Origin: Chloroflexota bacterium
Lineage (GTDB): Bacteria; Chloroflexota; Dehalococcoidia; Lucifugimonadales; UBA3495
Direction of reading: 5' to 3'
Length of the DNA stretch: 64,000 nt
Assembly (NCBI GenBank): GCA_009837355.1
Contig: VXTR01000035.1
Span: 1-64,000 of the forward strand
Shown here: one piece after another, positions 1 through 8,383 of the stretch
Layout of the letters: each line of letters starts with the position of its first letter
Position numbering within the stretch: the first letter of the stretch is position 1
Notes under the pieces: model-generated
What the model was told of the DNA's origin: nothing
The model's database searches: none
The model's input: the letters and a program-made list of their open reading frames with translations, nothing else
Made by a program: the position numbers and the translations under genes

Positions 1-3
1 GGG

Positions 4-9
4 TATAAT
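4..9 (+). promoter_or_regulatory. Candidate -10 element before thioredoxin
   Basis: A perfect TATAAT lies 82 bases before the thioredoxin start. Its -35 partner would fall outside the window, so only half of the promoter can be judged. Confidence 0.35.
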
Positions 10-91
10 ATGAGCATATAGATCGCCGGCGGCCCGGCATCCGGGCGGCCGGCGTTCAAGATGGCACAGAGTTGATTCTGGAGGAACCGAA

Positions 92-421
92 ATGCCCGAA
101 CCGATGGAAGTGAATGGAGAGAATTGGCAAAGCAGCGTGATGGACTCGGAACTGCCGGTGATGGTGGATTTCTGGGCGGAATGGTGCGGGCCGTGCAAGA
201 TGATTGCTCCCGCGGTGCATGACCTGGCGCTGGAGTACGAAGGCAAGCTGAACGTGGCCAAGCTGGACGTGGACAACGCGCCCGACATTGCGGCGCGCTA
301 CGGTATCCGCAGCATCCCCGCGCTGCTGTTCTTCAAGGACGGTCAGCCGGTGGACCAGGTGGTGGGAGCGCAGCCGAAGCCGGCCCTGAAGCGCAAGATT
401 GACGCGGTGCTGGGCAGCTAA
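92..421 (+). CDS. trxA: Thioredoxin
   Basis: This 109-residue protein is a cytoplasmic thiol-disulfide reductant of normal thioredoxin length. It carries the canonical active site W31-C-G-P-C-K36 and the cis-proline segment (RSIPALLFF) that packs against it. The ATG follows a GGAGG ribosome site at about 80-84. The gene stands alone, and the selenocysteine tRNA starts 11 bases after its stop, possibly on the same transcript, since the first good terminator comes after the tRNA. Both active-site positions are ordinary cysteines, so this is not itself a selenoprotein. Identification is secure; which reductase serves it cannot be told from the window. Confidence 0.96.
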   Translation: MPEPMEVNGENWQSSVMDSELPVMVDFWAEWCGPCKMIAPAVHDLALEYEGKLNVAKLDVDNAPDIAARYGIRSIPALLFFKDGQPVDQVVGAQPKPALKRKIDAVLGS

Positions 422-432
422 CCAGGCTACGC

Positions 433-529
433 GGGAGTGGATGGGGCCCGGTGGCTCTTGCGGACTTCAAATCCGTTATGCCTCGTGACGAGCGGGGTAG
501 GTGGGTTCGACTCCCTCGCACTCCCGCCA
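433..529 (+). tRNA. selC: tRNA-Sec (anticodon UCA)
   Basis: The sequence folds as a long type II tRNA with the anticodon loop CTTCAAA, giving UCA at 467-469. The hairpin around it has the GGACTTCAAATCC core seen in bacterial selC. Other selenocysteine features are an 8-nt acceptor arm (433-440 with 518-525), a 6-bp D stem with a 4-nt loop (443-458), a long variable arm (477-500), the T loop TTCGACT (506-512), discriminator G526 and an encoded CCA (527-529). Two pairs are imperfect by eye: T502-T516 in the T stem and G440-G518 at the base of the acceptor. The 5' end could be 2 bases earlier. No selA, selB or selD is in the window. Confidence 0.88.
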
Positions 530-565
530 ACTCCGCAAATTGAACACCGTCTGGCGCAACCGATT

Positions 566-595
566 GCCCCGGCGCATTAAAGCCGGGGCTTTTTT
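566..595 (+). terminator. Rho-independent terminator after tRNA-Sec
   Basis: A perfect 8-bp GC-rich stem (GCCCCGGC with GCCGGGGC) encloses an 8-nt loop and is followed by six T residues. It ends the trxA-selC transcript 36 bases after the tRNA. Confidence 0.85.
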
Positions 596-605
596 ATGGG
601 CGGCA

Positions 606-1313
606 TCAGGCCGGCGCGTTGGGACTGGCGTCTTCGCTGGCTTCGGCTTCGCCAGGGGGCAGGTCTTGGGTTTGCTCCGCCATTTGGCGTTGCAGGGTTT
701 CGGTCCAGCTTTGCAGCCAGCGGCGGAACTCGTCGAGCGCGGGCGGGGCGATGTAGATGACCTCCAGGTCGGCGGGGAATTGCACCTGGTGGCGTTCGCT
801 TATCAGCAGCAGGCCGGTTTCGTCCTCCGGCAGGGTTGAATCGATGGCGTCGGCGATGAAGTCGTTACGCCGGCGGCTGGCTTCGATGAGCCATTCCTGC
901 AAGCGGGAGGCCACCGTCTGGCTCATCAAGGGCTGCATCAGGCAGCGCTGCAGGTCCAGGGTTTCGGCCAGGATGTCCATGGATTCGATGGTTTCCAACA
1001 CGGCGCCGGCATCGGAAAGGGTCTTGACCAGGGCATGACTGCCCTGACCACTGGCTTCCAGGTACGCGAGGCCGTCGTCTCCGCCCTGCGGCAGGTTCTC
1101 GTGGTAGATGCGGGTGATGCTGCCGAGGGCGTTCTGGACGGCACGCACCTGCACGTCCACTTGCTCCCAATAGCGGGCGATAATTTCCGCGCCCTCCGGC
1201 GGGATAGCGTCGGGAGGGACGGGGAGCTGGATCAGTGGTACTAGCAGTAGCTTGCGCTTGCCCTGGTAATTCGCTGCGGCAGGTCGAGTTATGCGGGAGA
1301 GTTCTTCGGCCAT
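606..1313 (-). CDS. Uncharacterised 235-residue protein
   Basis: I do not recognise a family. The protein is soluble with no signal peptide or membrane segment. It starts MAEELSRITR, is mostly helical by composition, and has a conserved-looking stretch near residues 175-205 (LLISERHQVQFP, then VIYIAPPALDEF). The last 25 residues are acidic and low in complexity, probably a disordered tail. It is transcribed away from the lut operon and faces the selC terminator. Codon use matches its neighbours, and there is no competing frame of better quality. Coding status is likely; function is unknown. Confidence 0.75.
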   Translation of the reverse strand: MAEELSRITRPAAANYQGKRKLLLVPLIQLPVPPDAIPPEGAEIIARYWEQVDVQVRAVQNALGSITRIYHENLPQGGDDGLAYLEASGQGSHALVKTLSDAGAVLETIESMDILAETLDLQRCLMQPLMSQTVASRLQEWLIEASRRRNDFIADAIDSTLPEDETGLLLISERHQVQFPADLEVIYIAPPALDEFRRWLQSWTETLQRQMAEQTQDLPPGEAEASEDASPNAPA

Positions 1314-1433
1314 GGGATGGATCTCCGGTAGTGCGATAGGGGTATGGGTGATAATGATAATGGATTCGGAGTCGCCTTGCCGGAACGGAGTTGCTCTGCT
1401 AACCTTGCCGGGCGTTTTGCACGGGAGATTGAG

Positions 1434-2198
1434 TTGACCCAGCCGCAGCCCAAGCGGGCGTCCCTGTTTGTTACCTGCATCATTGACCAGCTGTACCCGG
1501 AGGTGGGCGTCAGCGTGGTGCGAACACTGCGGCGCTGTGGCGTGGAGGTTGACTTTCCAGCGAGTCAGAGTTGTTGCGGGCAGCCGCTTTACAACTCCGG
1601 CTTTACGCAGGAGGCGAAACGGCTGGCGATGCGGACGCTGGACGTCTTTGAGGATGCCGATTACGTGGTGGTGCCTTCCGGTTCATGCGGGGCGATGCTG
1701 CGGGTTTTCTACCTGGACCTGTTCGCTGATAACCCGGATATGCTGCCCAAGGCTGAATCGCTGAGCGGTAGGGTGTACGAATTCACCGAGTTTCTGGCGG
1801 AAGTGGTTGGAGTTGAGGAAGCCGGCGGAGAGGAATCAGGCCCGGCGCAGACGGTGGCGTATCATCCGTCGTGCCACCTGCTGCGGGAGATGGAGGTTCG
1901 GGATGCGCCGCTCCGCCTGCTGGAAAGCGCGCCGAGAGTGGAGTTGGCCGACCTGCCGGACGCGGAACAGTGCTGCGGGTTCGGCGGGACGTTCGCGGTC
2001 AAGTACCCCCACATCTCGGAGGAGATGCTGGCGGACAAGATTGAGTCGATTCTGGCCAGCGGAGCGGATACGGTTACGGCCTGCGACATGGGCTGCCTGA
2101 TGCACATCCGTGGGGCCGTCAGCCGCCGAAACCTGCCGGTTGCGGTAAAGCACGTGGCGCAGGTTCTGGACGGAGCACGGGACGGGGAATCTGGCTGA
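1434..2198 (+). CDS. lutA: Lactate utilization protein A, Fe-S oxidoreductase
   Basis: LutA is the cysteine-rich subunit of the LutABC complex that oxidises L-lactate to pyruvate. Two CCG-type cysteine motifs are visible (QSCCGQPLYNSGF and QCCGFGGTFAVK), each preceded by a further Cys-containing segment, as in heterodisulfide reductase-like proteins. I chose the TTG at 1434, which follows GGGAG by 9 bases, because family members begin just before the SLFVTC segment. An ATG at 1344 would add 30 residues but sits upstream of two GATAAT sequences (1350-1361) that look like a -10 element. The gene leads a lutABC operon with a 2-base gap to lutB. Confidence 0.9.
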   Translation: MTQPQPKRASLFVTCIIDQLYPEVGVSVVRTLRRCGVEVDFPASQSCCGQPLYNSGFTQEAKRLAMRTLDVFEDADYVVVPSGSCGAMLRVFYLDLFADNPDMLPKAESLSGRVYEFTEFLAEVVGVEEAGGEESGPAQTVAYHPSCHLLREMEVRDAPLRLLESAPRVELADLPDAEQCCGFGGTFAVKYPHISEEMLADKIESILASGADTVTACDMGCLMHIRGAVSRRNLPVAVKHVAQVLDGARDGESG

Positions 2199-2200
2199 TT

Positions 2201-3646
2201 ATGGCGGAAGTGGCGACACGGGAGTTTGTGCCAGCATCGCAGGCGGCGGTGCAGGATACGCAGCTGCGGCAGGCGCTGCGTCGGGCAGGCAGCGGATTTG
2301 ACGGCACGCGTCGGGAAGCCATTGCGGAAGTTACGCCGGAAGTGTGGGAAGGCTGGCGGGAGCAGGCGCGGCGTATCAAGGAGCACACCATCGCCCACCT
2401 GGACTACTACCTGGCGATGCTGGAAAAGAACGTAACGGCGGCCGGCGGGCGGGTCCACTTCGCCGCAGACGCTCAGCAAGCCAACGCCATCGTGTCCGAG
2501 ATTGCGCGCAATGCCGGCGTGCGCACGGTTACCAAGAGCAAGTCCATGGTCTCAGAGGAGCTGGGCCTGAACCACGTGCTGGAAGCACTGGGGATTGACG
2601 TTTTCGAGACCGACCTGGGCGAATACATCATCCAGCTGGCGGAGGAGACGCCATCGCACCTGGTAGCGCCGGCCCTGCACAAGACGCGGGGGCAGGTGGC
2701 GCAGTTGTTCGCCGAAAAGCTGGGAGTGCCTTACTCCGACGACATTGAGGAGATGGCGCGGGTGGCCCGTATCGTGCTGCGTCAGAAGTTCCTGGACGCC
2801 GATATGGGCGTCAGCGGGGCGAACTTCCTGGTGGCGGAAACCGGCTCGTTGGTAATCATCACCAACGAAGGGAACGGACGGCTCTGCACCTCGGCTCCCC
2901 GTATTCACGTGGGGTTGGCCGGTATGGAGAAGGTAATACCGTCGCTGCAGGATTTGGCGGTGTTCCTGCGGCTGCTGCCCCGCTCGGCCACCGGCCAGCG
3001 CATCACGTCGTACATGAGCATGGTTACCGGGCCGCGCCGGCCGGGCGACGAGGACGGGCCGGAGGAGTTTCACCTGGTTATCGTTGACAACGGGCGCAGC
3101 CGACTGTTGCAAGACCCCGCGCTGCGGGAGTCGCTGTACTGCATCCGCTGCGGGGCGTGCCTGAACGTGTGCCCGGTGTATCAACGGATCGGCGGCCATG
3201 CCTACGGCTGGGTGTATCCGGGGCCGATTGGTTCGATAGTTACGCCGGGCCTGGTGGGTGTGGCGCAGGCGAAGGACCTCCCCAACGCCTCCACGTTGTG
3301 CGGTGCGTGCCGGGACGCCTGCCCGGTGCAAATCAACATACCGCGGATGCTGCTGCACCTGCGGCATCAGCAGGCGGAGAGCAGCGATTACAACCAGCGC
3401 ACGGCGTCGGATACGGACGCTTTGCTGGCGCGGGGCTTCGCGTCGGTTATGTCCAGTCCGTGGCTGCTGAAGCTGGGCCGGGCGGCAAGCCGGGCGATGG
3501 CCGGGCCACTGGCTAAGGATGGCAAGATTGGGCAGAGCAGGTTGCCGTTGTTGTCTCGCTGGACGCGGGCGCGGGATTTGCCGATTCCGCCGGCGCGGAC
3601 GTTCCGGGACGTGTGGCGTGATGAGCTGTCGCGTGGGCGGGGCTAG
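2201..3646 (+). CDS. lutB: Lactate utilization protein B, 2x[4Fe-4S] protein
   Basis: LutB is the 481-residue electron-transfer subunit of the lactate-oxidising LutABC complex. An N-terminal LUD-type domain (to about residue 300) includes the segment GANFLVAETGSL. It is followed by two ferredoxin-like clusters: CIRCGACLNVCP near residue 314 and CGACRDACP near residue 367. The C-terminal 90 residues form the usual LutB tail. The start lies 2 bases after lutA, indicating translational coupling, and lutC follows 17 bases later. Length and motif order match the family well. Confidence 0.94.
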   Translation: MAEVATREFVPASQAAVQDTQLRQALRRAGSGFDGTRREAIAEVTPEVWEGWREQARRIKEHTIAHLDYYLAMLEKNVTAAGGRVHFAADAQQANAIVSEIARNAGVRTVTKSKSMVSEELGLNHVLEALGIDVFETDLGEYIIQLAEETPSHLVAPALHKTRGQVAQLFAEKLGVPYSDDIEEMARVARIVLRQKFLDADMGVSGANFLVAETGSLVIITNEGNGRLCTSAPRIHVGLAGMEKVIPSLQDLAVFLRLLPRSATGQRITSYMSMVTGPRRPGDEDGPEEFHLVIVDNGRSRLLQDPALRESLYCIRCGACLNVCPVYQRIGGHAYGWVYPGPIGSIVTPGLVGVAQAKDLPNASTLCGACRDACPVQINIPRMLLHLRHQQAESSDYNQRTASDTDALLARGFASVMSSPWLLKLGRAASRAMAGPLAKDGKIGQSRLPLLSRWTRARDLPIPPARTFRDVWRDELSRGRG

Positions 3647-3663
3647 CAGGGCAAGGCGTCACT

Positions 3664-4458
3664 ATGAGTATCCAATCTACCCACGTTGATGGGCCTGCTG
3701 CCGGCTCTATGGGTATCCCGTCGGACGATTTCTTGGCGATGGTGCGAGGAGCGTTGGGGCGTGAAGATGCGCCGCCGGTGGAGCCTTATGCTCCGCTGTT
3801 GGACGACTTGGCAGCGCTGGAATCGCAGGCGGCGGCAGTGCGGGAGCGGATTGCCGGCGAGTTGCCGGGTTTGATGACGCAGGTGGCCGACACCGCCGCA
3901 TTGCGCGGCTGGAACGTGGCGCGCTGCGCCGGCGTTGAGGATGCGCTGGATTATGTCGTGTCGCTGGCGGGACGGCTGGGCGCGACATCGGTGGCGCGGT
4001 CGGAGCAGGAAGTGTTTGGCGCGATGCCGGTGGACAGCGCGCTGGCCGGCGTGGGCGCGTTGTGCTGGCCCGCGGTGTATGAAGGTGCGGAGAGCAGGGC
4101 GTCGGTGCGGAGACGGTTGGAAGAGTGCGCTATGGGCATCACCGGGGCGGACTATGCCGTAGCCGAAACCGGATCGGTCATTGTGCTGCCTCGGCGAGGA
4201 TTGAGCCGGCTGGTATCGGTGGTGCCGCCGGTGCACGTGGCCGTCGTGAGGCCGCAGGACATTGTCGGCACGTTAGACGACCTGTTCGCGTTGCGACGGC
4301 TGGAGTTTTACCGGAATGGAGCAGAAGGTGGCGGCGATATGGGCAGCTATTTGAACTTCATCACCGGGCCGAGCCGGACGGCGGATATTGAGCAGACGAT
4401 TGTGGTGGGGGTACATGGGCCGAAGGAAGTTCACCTGGTGATGCTGGAGCAGGAGTAG
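3664..4458 (+). CDS. lutC: Lactate utilization protein C (LUD domain)
   Basis: This 264-residue protein is the third subunit of the LutABC lactate oxidation complex. The LUD fold is recognised from ADYAVAETGSVIVLPRRG in the middle and the C-terminal signature SYLNFITGPSRTADIEQ, followed by GVHGPKEVHLVML. It has no Fe-S cysteines, as expected for LutC. The gene ends the lut operon. The MNT-like gene begins only 5 bases later on the same strand, so read-through is likely even though the products look unrelated. Confidence 0.93.
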   Translation: MSIQSTHVDGPAAGSMGIPSDDFLAMVRGALGREDAPPVEPYAPLLDDLAALESQAAAVRERIAGELPGLMTQVADTAALRGWNVARCAGVEDALDYVVSLAGRLGATSVARSEQEVFGAMPVDSALAGVGALCWPAVYEGAESRASVRRRLEECAMGITGADYAVAETGSVIVLPRRGLSRLVSVVPPVHVAVVRPQDIVGTLDDLFALRRLEFYRNGAEGGGDMGSYLNFITGPSRTADIEQTIVVGVHGPKEVHLVMLEQE

Positions 4459-4463
4459 AGAGG

Positions 4464-4805
4464 ATGCCGATGCGAGTAGGCTTTATCCAGTACCGCCGCC
4501 AGATGCTGGAGCAGCAGTTGGCGGAGTTGATGGAGGTTTTCCCCACGCTGGGCATCCAGAAAGCTATTCTGATTGGCGACGCGGTGAGCGGGGACTATTC
4601 GCCGGACAGCACGCTGGACTTCATCTTTGTGCAGGAGACGGACCGACCTTTCGGCAGGCGTGCCGATTTCTTTTCGTATCACCTGGACGCGCAGGTGGCA
4701 ATAACGTCGCAGGTGTACACGTCGGCGGAGTTTGAGGAACTTCAAGACACGCTGCCGGCCCTGTATGCGGCCGTCAAACAAGGAAGGGTGGTTTTTGATG
4801 CCTGA
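4464..4805 (+). CDS. MNT-type nucleotidyltransferase-like protein, degenerate active site
   Basis: The 113-residue protein sits directly before a HEPN gene, the layout of MNT/HEPN toxin-antitoxin pairs. In active minimal nucleotidyltransferases the core reads GSxxxGxxxxxSDxD. Here the matching segment is [16 protein letters not shown] (residues about 38-53), so the glycine pattern is kept but the first serine is Asp and the metal-binding SDxD is altered to STLD. A second acidic position is not obvious. The gene overlaps the HEPN start by 8 bases. It may be a non-catalytic antitoxin that only binds its partner. The family assignment rests partly on context. Confidence 0.72.
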   Translation: MPMRVGFIQYRRQMLEQQLAELMEVFPTLGIQKAILIGDAVSGDYSPDSTLDFIFVQETDRPFGRRADFFSYHLDAQVAITSQVYTSAEFEELQDTLPALYAAVKQGRVVFDA

Positions 4806-5199
4806 TTTTGCTGCGGAAGGTGCTCGGTGGTTCCGGCAGGCGGAGCGCGACCTGGAGGATGCCGCGTTCAACCGGCAAGGGGAACGTTACAACGTGGCCT
4901 GCTTTTTGTGCCAGCAGGCGGCGGAGAAGGCGGTGAAGGCATATTTGTATCGCCGGGGCGCTGAGGACGTGTGGGGCAACTCGCTGATCGACCTGTGCGA
5001 GGACGCCAAGATTTTTGAGATGTTTTTTGACACCATCAAGGCGGACGCGCGGCAGCTGGACAAGTACTACGACATCACGCGGTATCCGGGGTATCTGCCC
5101 AACGGGATACCGGCGGAGGCGTTTGACGACGTTGACGCCGAGCGGGCGATGGAGCTGGCCGGGATTGTGGTTGAGTTCGTGGGCCAGCGGATTGGGTGA
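4798..5199 (+). CDS. HEPN domain protein (COG1895-like)
   Basis: This 133-residue helical protein matches the COG1895 HEPN group. Its N-terminal helix pair includes [12 protein letters not shown] and [17 protein letters not shown], and the C-terminal segment reads [16 protein letters not shown]. Such proteins partner with small nucleotidyltransferases, and some act as ribonuclease toxins through an Rx4-6H motif. I do not see a clean Rx4-6H motif here, so catalysis is uncertain. The ATG at 4798 follows an AGGAAGG site and overlaps the MNT gene. Its stop directly abuts the stop of the convergent SRPBCC gene. Confidence 0.85.
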   Translation: MPDFAAEGARWFRQAERDLEDAAFNRQGERYNVACFLCQQAAEKAVKAYLYRRGAEDVWGNSLIDLCEDAKIFEMFFDTIKADARQLDKYYDITRYPGYLPNGIPAEAFDDVDAERAMELAGIVVEFVGQRIG

Positions 5200-5640
5200 T
5201 CAGCCGAATATCTCAGCCAGCTTTTGCTGGCGGTAAGAGAAGATATTGCGCAGGTCGCGGCGCACCAGCAGCTTATCGGCCAGCCAGCCGCCGAGCATAT
5301 CGTACTGCACAACGTCGCGCACCAGCGTGCCGCCGTCCTGCGGGATGAAGGTGTGTTCGTGCAGCCAGAGGTGGTAGGGGCCCTTGACTTGTTCATCCAC
5401 GAAGCGATGGGGAGGCTCCCAGGCGGTGATGCGGCTGCGCCAACTCATGGGTATTCCGTGCAGGCGCAGGCGGTAGTCGATTTCCACGCCGGCCTGCATC
5501 ACGATTGGCGGCGGCGTTGCCACGTGGAAGCGCAGCAGCGGCGGGGTTAGCTCTTCCAATTTGAAGGCGTCGGAGTAGAAGGGAAAAATTTCCTCCGGCG
5601 TTCGGGGGAGCCATTGAGAGCTTTCCAGGGTGAAAGGCAT
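5200..5640 (-). CDS. SRPBCC-family ligand-binding protein
   Basis: This 146-residue protein fits the START/SRPBCC helix-grip fold. The N-terminal strand-helix reads ESSQWLPRTPEEIFPFYSDA, the middle has the strand pair typical of cyclase/dehydrase-like proteins (WRSRITAWEPPHRFVDEQV), and a long C-terminal helix ends at LAEIFG. The ligand cannot be predicted. It starts 2 bases after the glycerate kinase stop, so the two are co-transcribed, though no functional link is evident. Confidence 0.86.
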   Translation of the reverse strand: MPFTLESSQWLPRTPEEIFPFYSDAFKLEELTPPLLRFHVATPPPIVMQAGVEIDYRLRLHGIPMSWRSRITAWEPPHRFVDEQVKGPYHLWLHEHTFIPQDGGTLVRDVVQYDMLGGWLADKLLVRRDLRNIFSYRQQKLAEIFG

Positions 5641-5642
5641 TG

Positions 5643-6791
5643 TCAGGATTGGCTGCGACCCAGGTGGTAGAGGCGGATGGCGCGCTCTGCGCCGCGCTCC
5701 AGCAATTCGGCGCCGTTTAGGAGGCTGAATTCCAGTGTGGCGGGTTCCTCGGCGATGGGGATGATGGCGTCGATGCCGTGCTGGTACAGGACCTCGTAGC
5801 CGGGGCCGAGGCTGCCGGCCAGCAGCAGGGTGGTCACACCCAGAGCCTTGCTGCGGCGGGCGATGCCTACCGGTGCTTTGTCGAAGGCGGTGGAACGGTC
5901 AGCGCGGCCCTCCCCGGTAATTACCAGGTCGGCGTTGGCGGCGTGGCGGTCGAAGTCCAGCGCGTCGCAGACCATGTCGATGCCGGAGCGCAGCTCGCAG
6001 CCGGCGAAGGCGATGAGGCCGGCGCCCAAGCCTCCGGCCGCCCCGGAGCCGGGGGTGTCCAGCACGTCGATGCCCAAATCCGTCTGGATTACGCGGGCCA
6101 GGTTGGACAGGCAGGCGTCAAGCTCGGCTACCATTTCCGGAGTGGCGCCTTTCTGGGGGCCGAAGATGGTGGAAGCGCCGGTGTCGCCGCACAGGGGATT
6201 GGTAACGTCGGTTGCGCCGATGAGGGTTGCGCCGGCCAGGGCGGGATGCACGACCGAGGTATCGACGTGGACCAGGGTGGCGAGGGCGGCCCCGCCGGGG
6301 GGCAGTGGGTTGCCGTCGGCGTCGAGGAAGCGGACACCTAACGCCGATGCCATGCCGGTTCCGCCGTCGTTGGTGGCGCTGCCGCCCAGTCCGACGATGA
6401 TACGGGTATAGCCGGCGTCCAGGGCGGCGGCTATGAGCTGGCCGGTTCCGTAGGTGGTGGCGGCGCGCGGGTTGCGGCGGTCGTCGGAAATCAGGGCCAG
6501 GCCTGAGGCCAGGGCCATCTCGATGACGGCGGTTTGGCCGTCGCCCATAACGCCCCATTGGGCGGTGATTTCGTCCCCTAGGGGGCCAGTTACCGGAGTG
6601 GTGAAGTATCGGCCGGCGGTAGTGTCGATGAGGGCGTCCAGGGTGCCGTCGCCGCCGTCGGCCACGGGGATGAGGACGGTTTCGGCGTCGGGTACGGCCT
6701 GCAACACGCCGCGTTGGATGGCAAGAGCGGCAGCGCGGGCGGCGACGCTCTGTTTGAAAGCTTGGGGAGCGATTACGATGCGTAGGGGCAT
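5643..6791 (-). CDS. glxK: Glycerate kinase (GlxK/GarK family)
   Basis: This 382-residue enzyme phosphorylates D-glycerate, feeding it into glycolysis or serine metabolism. The family signature is clear: the N-terminal RIVIAPQAFKQSV, the phosphate-binding VADGGDGTLDAL, the central LGGSATNDGGTGMASALG, and TGEGRADRSTAFDKAP near residue 290. Length matches the family. It heads a two-gene minus-strand operon with the SRPBCC gene. A TATAAT ends 7 bases before the ATG, so the transcript may be nearly leaderless. Confidence 0.94.
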   Translation of the reverse strand: MPLRIVIAPQAFKQSVAARAAALAIQRGVLQAVPDAETVLIPVADGGDGTLDALIDTTAGRYFTTPVTGPLGDEITAQWGVMGDGQTAVIEMALASGLALISDDRRNPRAATTYGTGQLIAAALDAGYTRIIVGLGGSATNDGGTGMASALGVRFLDADGNPLPPGGAALATLVHVDTSVVHPALAGATLIGATDVTNPLCGDTGASTIFGPQKGATPEMVAELDACLSNLARVIQTDLGIDVLDTPGSGAAGGLGAGLIAFAGCELRSGIDMVCDALDFDRHAANADLVITGEGRADRSTAFDKAPVGIARRSKALGVTTLLLAGSLGPGYEVLYQHGIDAIIPIAEEPATLEFSLLNGAELLERGAERAIRLYHLGRSQS

Positions 6792-6797
6792 AGGGGG

Positions 6798-6803
6798 ATT
6801 ATA
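6798..6803 (-). promoter_or_regulatory. Candidate -10 element for glxK
   Basis: The minus strand reads TATAAT within GCGCTATAATCC. Transcription would begin almost at the glxK start codon. No good -35 box is visible. Confidence 0.35.
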
Positions 6804-6829
6804 GCGCAGAGGATGACCAACCGGAGTTA

Positions 6830-6860
6830 TGGATTCCCGCCTGGGCGGGAACGACGGCGG
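6830..6860 (+). repeat. Dispersed GGATTCCCGCC hairpin repeat
   Basis: A perfect 8-bp hairpin (TTCCCGCC with GGCGGGAA, 2-nt loop) lies between divergent glxK and the M20 gene. A diverged relative occurs at 19786-19811. It resembles the short intergenic 'TGGATTCCCGCC...GGGAA' repeats scattered in many bacterial genomes. Confidence 0.5.
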
Positions 6861-6969
6861 AGGTTTAGGTGTGCCGGTGGAGACGGAATAGGCAGGGGGG
6901 GCTTGTTATGTTAGTATCGGCGAGCGGCGCGAATGCTGGCCGAATTGATTGACCTGCGGAGGTTTCCCG

Positions 6970-8301
6970 ATGCCTACGAAAGCGGAATTGAAGGACCGGG
7001 CCTTTGCCGAGATTGACCGTCGCGCCGATGAGCTAGTACGGCTGTCCCAGCACATCCTGGCGAATCCAGAGCCGGGGTTTCGGGAGTTCAAGACCGCCGC
7101 GCTGGTAGGTGAGAAGTTCGGCGAGATGGGTGTGCCTTTCCGCAGCGGCCTAGGCATGACCGGACTGCGGGGCGAGATTATCGGCGGCAGTGAAGGCCCC
7201 ACCATGGCCATCATGGGCGAACTGGACAGCCTGATTGTCCACGAGCATCCTCACGTCGACGCCGACACCGGCGCGGCCCACGCCTGCGGGCACCACTGCC
7301 AGATTGCGATGATGCTGGGTTCCACCATGGCCTTGATGCAGGCGGAGGTGCTGCCGCACCTGAGCGGGCGCATCGTGCCGATGGCAGTGCCGGCGGAAGA
7401 GTACATCGAAATTGAGTACCGGGACCAATTGCGTCGGGATGGCAAGATTGAGTTCCTGGGCGGCAAGCCGGAATTCATCAGGCTGGGAGAGTTTGACGAC
7501 GTGCACCTGGCGATGATGATGCACACCACCAGCACGCCAATCGAAAAGCAGCTGGCAACTACCGGAACCAACAACGGCACGGTGGCTAAGAAAATACAGT
7601 TCGTGGGCAAGGGGGCCCACGCCGGAGGGTCGCCGCACCTGGGCATCAACGCGCTGAACGCGGCAACGCTGGCGATGACGGCCATCCACTTTAATCGGGA
7701 GACCTTTATTGACACCGACACGGTCCGGGTGCATCCCATAATCACCAAGGGCGGAGAGGCAGTGTCGGCGGTGCCGGCGGACGTGCGGATGGAGACCTTT
7801 GTGCGGGGGAAGACGCTGGAGGCCATCATGGACGCCAACCGTAAGGTTGACCGGGCGCTGCGGGCCGGGGCCATGGCCGTGGGCGCGACGGTGAACATCC
7901 AGACGATTCCCGGTTATTTCCCGATGCTGCAGGACGCGCGGATGCAGGAGATTTTCCGGGGCAACGCCGAGACGCTGGTTGGCGCGGACAACGTAGGCTG
8001 GAATCCGCACCGCACGGGCAGCACGGACATGGGGGACGTAAGCGCACTGATGCCGGTGCTGCATCCCTACGTAGGCGGCGCTACGGGCATTGGGCACGGC
8101 GCGGACTACGTAATCCAGGACTATCAATTGGCGGTAATCACTGGGGCCAAGGCGATGACGGCCACGGTGATTGACCTGATGGCCGACGGCGCAGCGGAAG
8201 CGAACCGGGTGGTTGCCAATCACCGGGCGCAGATGACCTCTCGGGAGTACGTGGACTTCATGCGGACGCTGGCGGCTGAAGAGTCGTACACAGAGGGTTA
8301 G
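6970..8301 (+). CDS. M20 family amidohydrolase (first of tandem pair)
   Basis: This 443-residue zinc metallohydrolase is related to the aminoacylase/IAA-amino acid hydrolase group (M20D). The metal-binding motif HACGHHCQ is at residues 104-111, the catalytic pair follows in VPAEEYIEIE, and the dimerisation domain includes GKGAHAGGSPHLGINALNA. The ATG at 6970 was preferred over 6949 because a GCGGAGG site lies 8 bases before it. The next gene is a full-length paralog, so this is a tandem duplication with probably divergent substrate preference. The actual amide substrate is unknown. Confidence 0.9.
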   Translation: MPTKAELKDRAFAEIDRRADELVRLSQHILANPEPGFREFKTAALVGEKFGEMGVPFRSGLGMTGLRGEIIGGSEGPTMAIMGELDSLIVHEHPHVDADTGAAHACGHHCQIAMMLGSTMALMQAEVLPHLSGRIVPMAVPAEEYIEIEYRDQLRRDGKIEFLGGKPEFIRLGEFDDVHLAMMMHTTSTPIEKQLATTGTNNGTVAKKIQFVGKGAHAGGSPHLGINALNAATLAMTAIHFNRETFIDTDTVRVHPIITKGGEAVSAVPADVRMETFVRGKTLEAIMDANRKVDRALRAGAMAVGATVNIQTIPGYFPMLQDARMQEIFRGNAETLVGADNVGWNPHRTGSTDMGDVSALMPVLHPYVGGATGIGHGADYVIQDYQLAVITGAKAMTATVIDLMADGAAEANRVVANHRAQMTSREYVDFMRTLAAEESYTEG

Positions 8302-8315
8302 CCTGTGAGACGCAT

Positions 8316-8340
8316 CTTTCGACAGGCTCAGGATGAGCGG
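8316..8340 (+). repeat. Dispersed TTCGACA-GCTCAGGATGAGCG repeat, copy 1
   Basis: The sequence around TTCGACAGGCTCAGGATGAG recurs almost unchanged at 51362-51385. Both copies are intergenic. It belongs to a class of short interspersed elements common in bacterial genomes. Confidence 0.6.
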
Positions 8341-8383
8341 AGGAAATGCCGGCTTGCGCGGCAAGGGGATGAGATAGAGGCTG

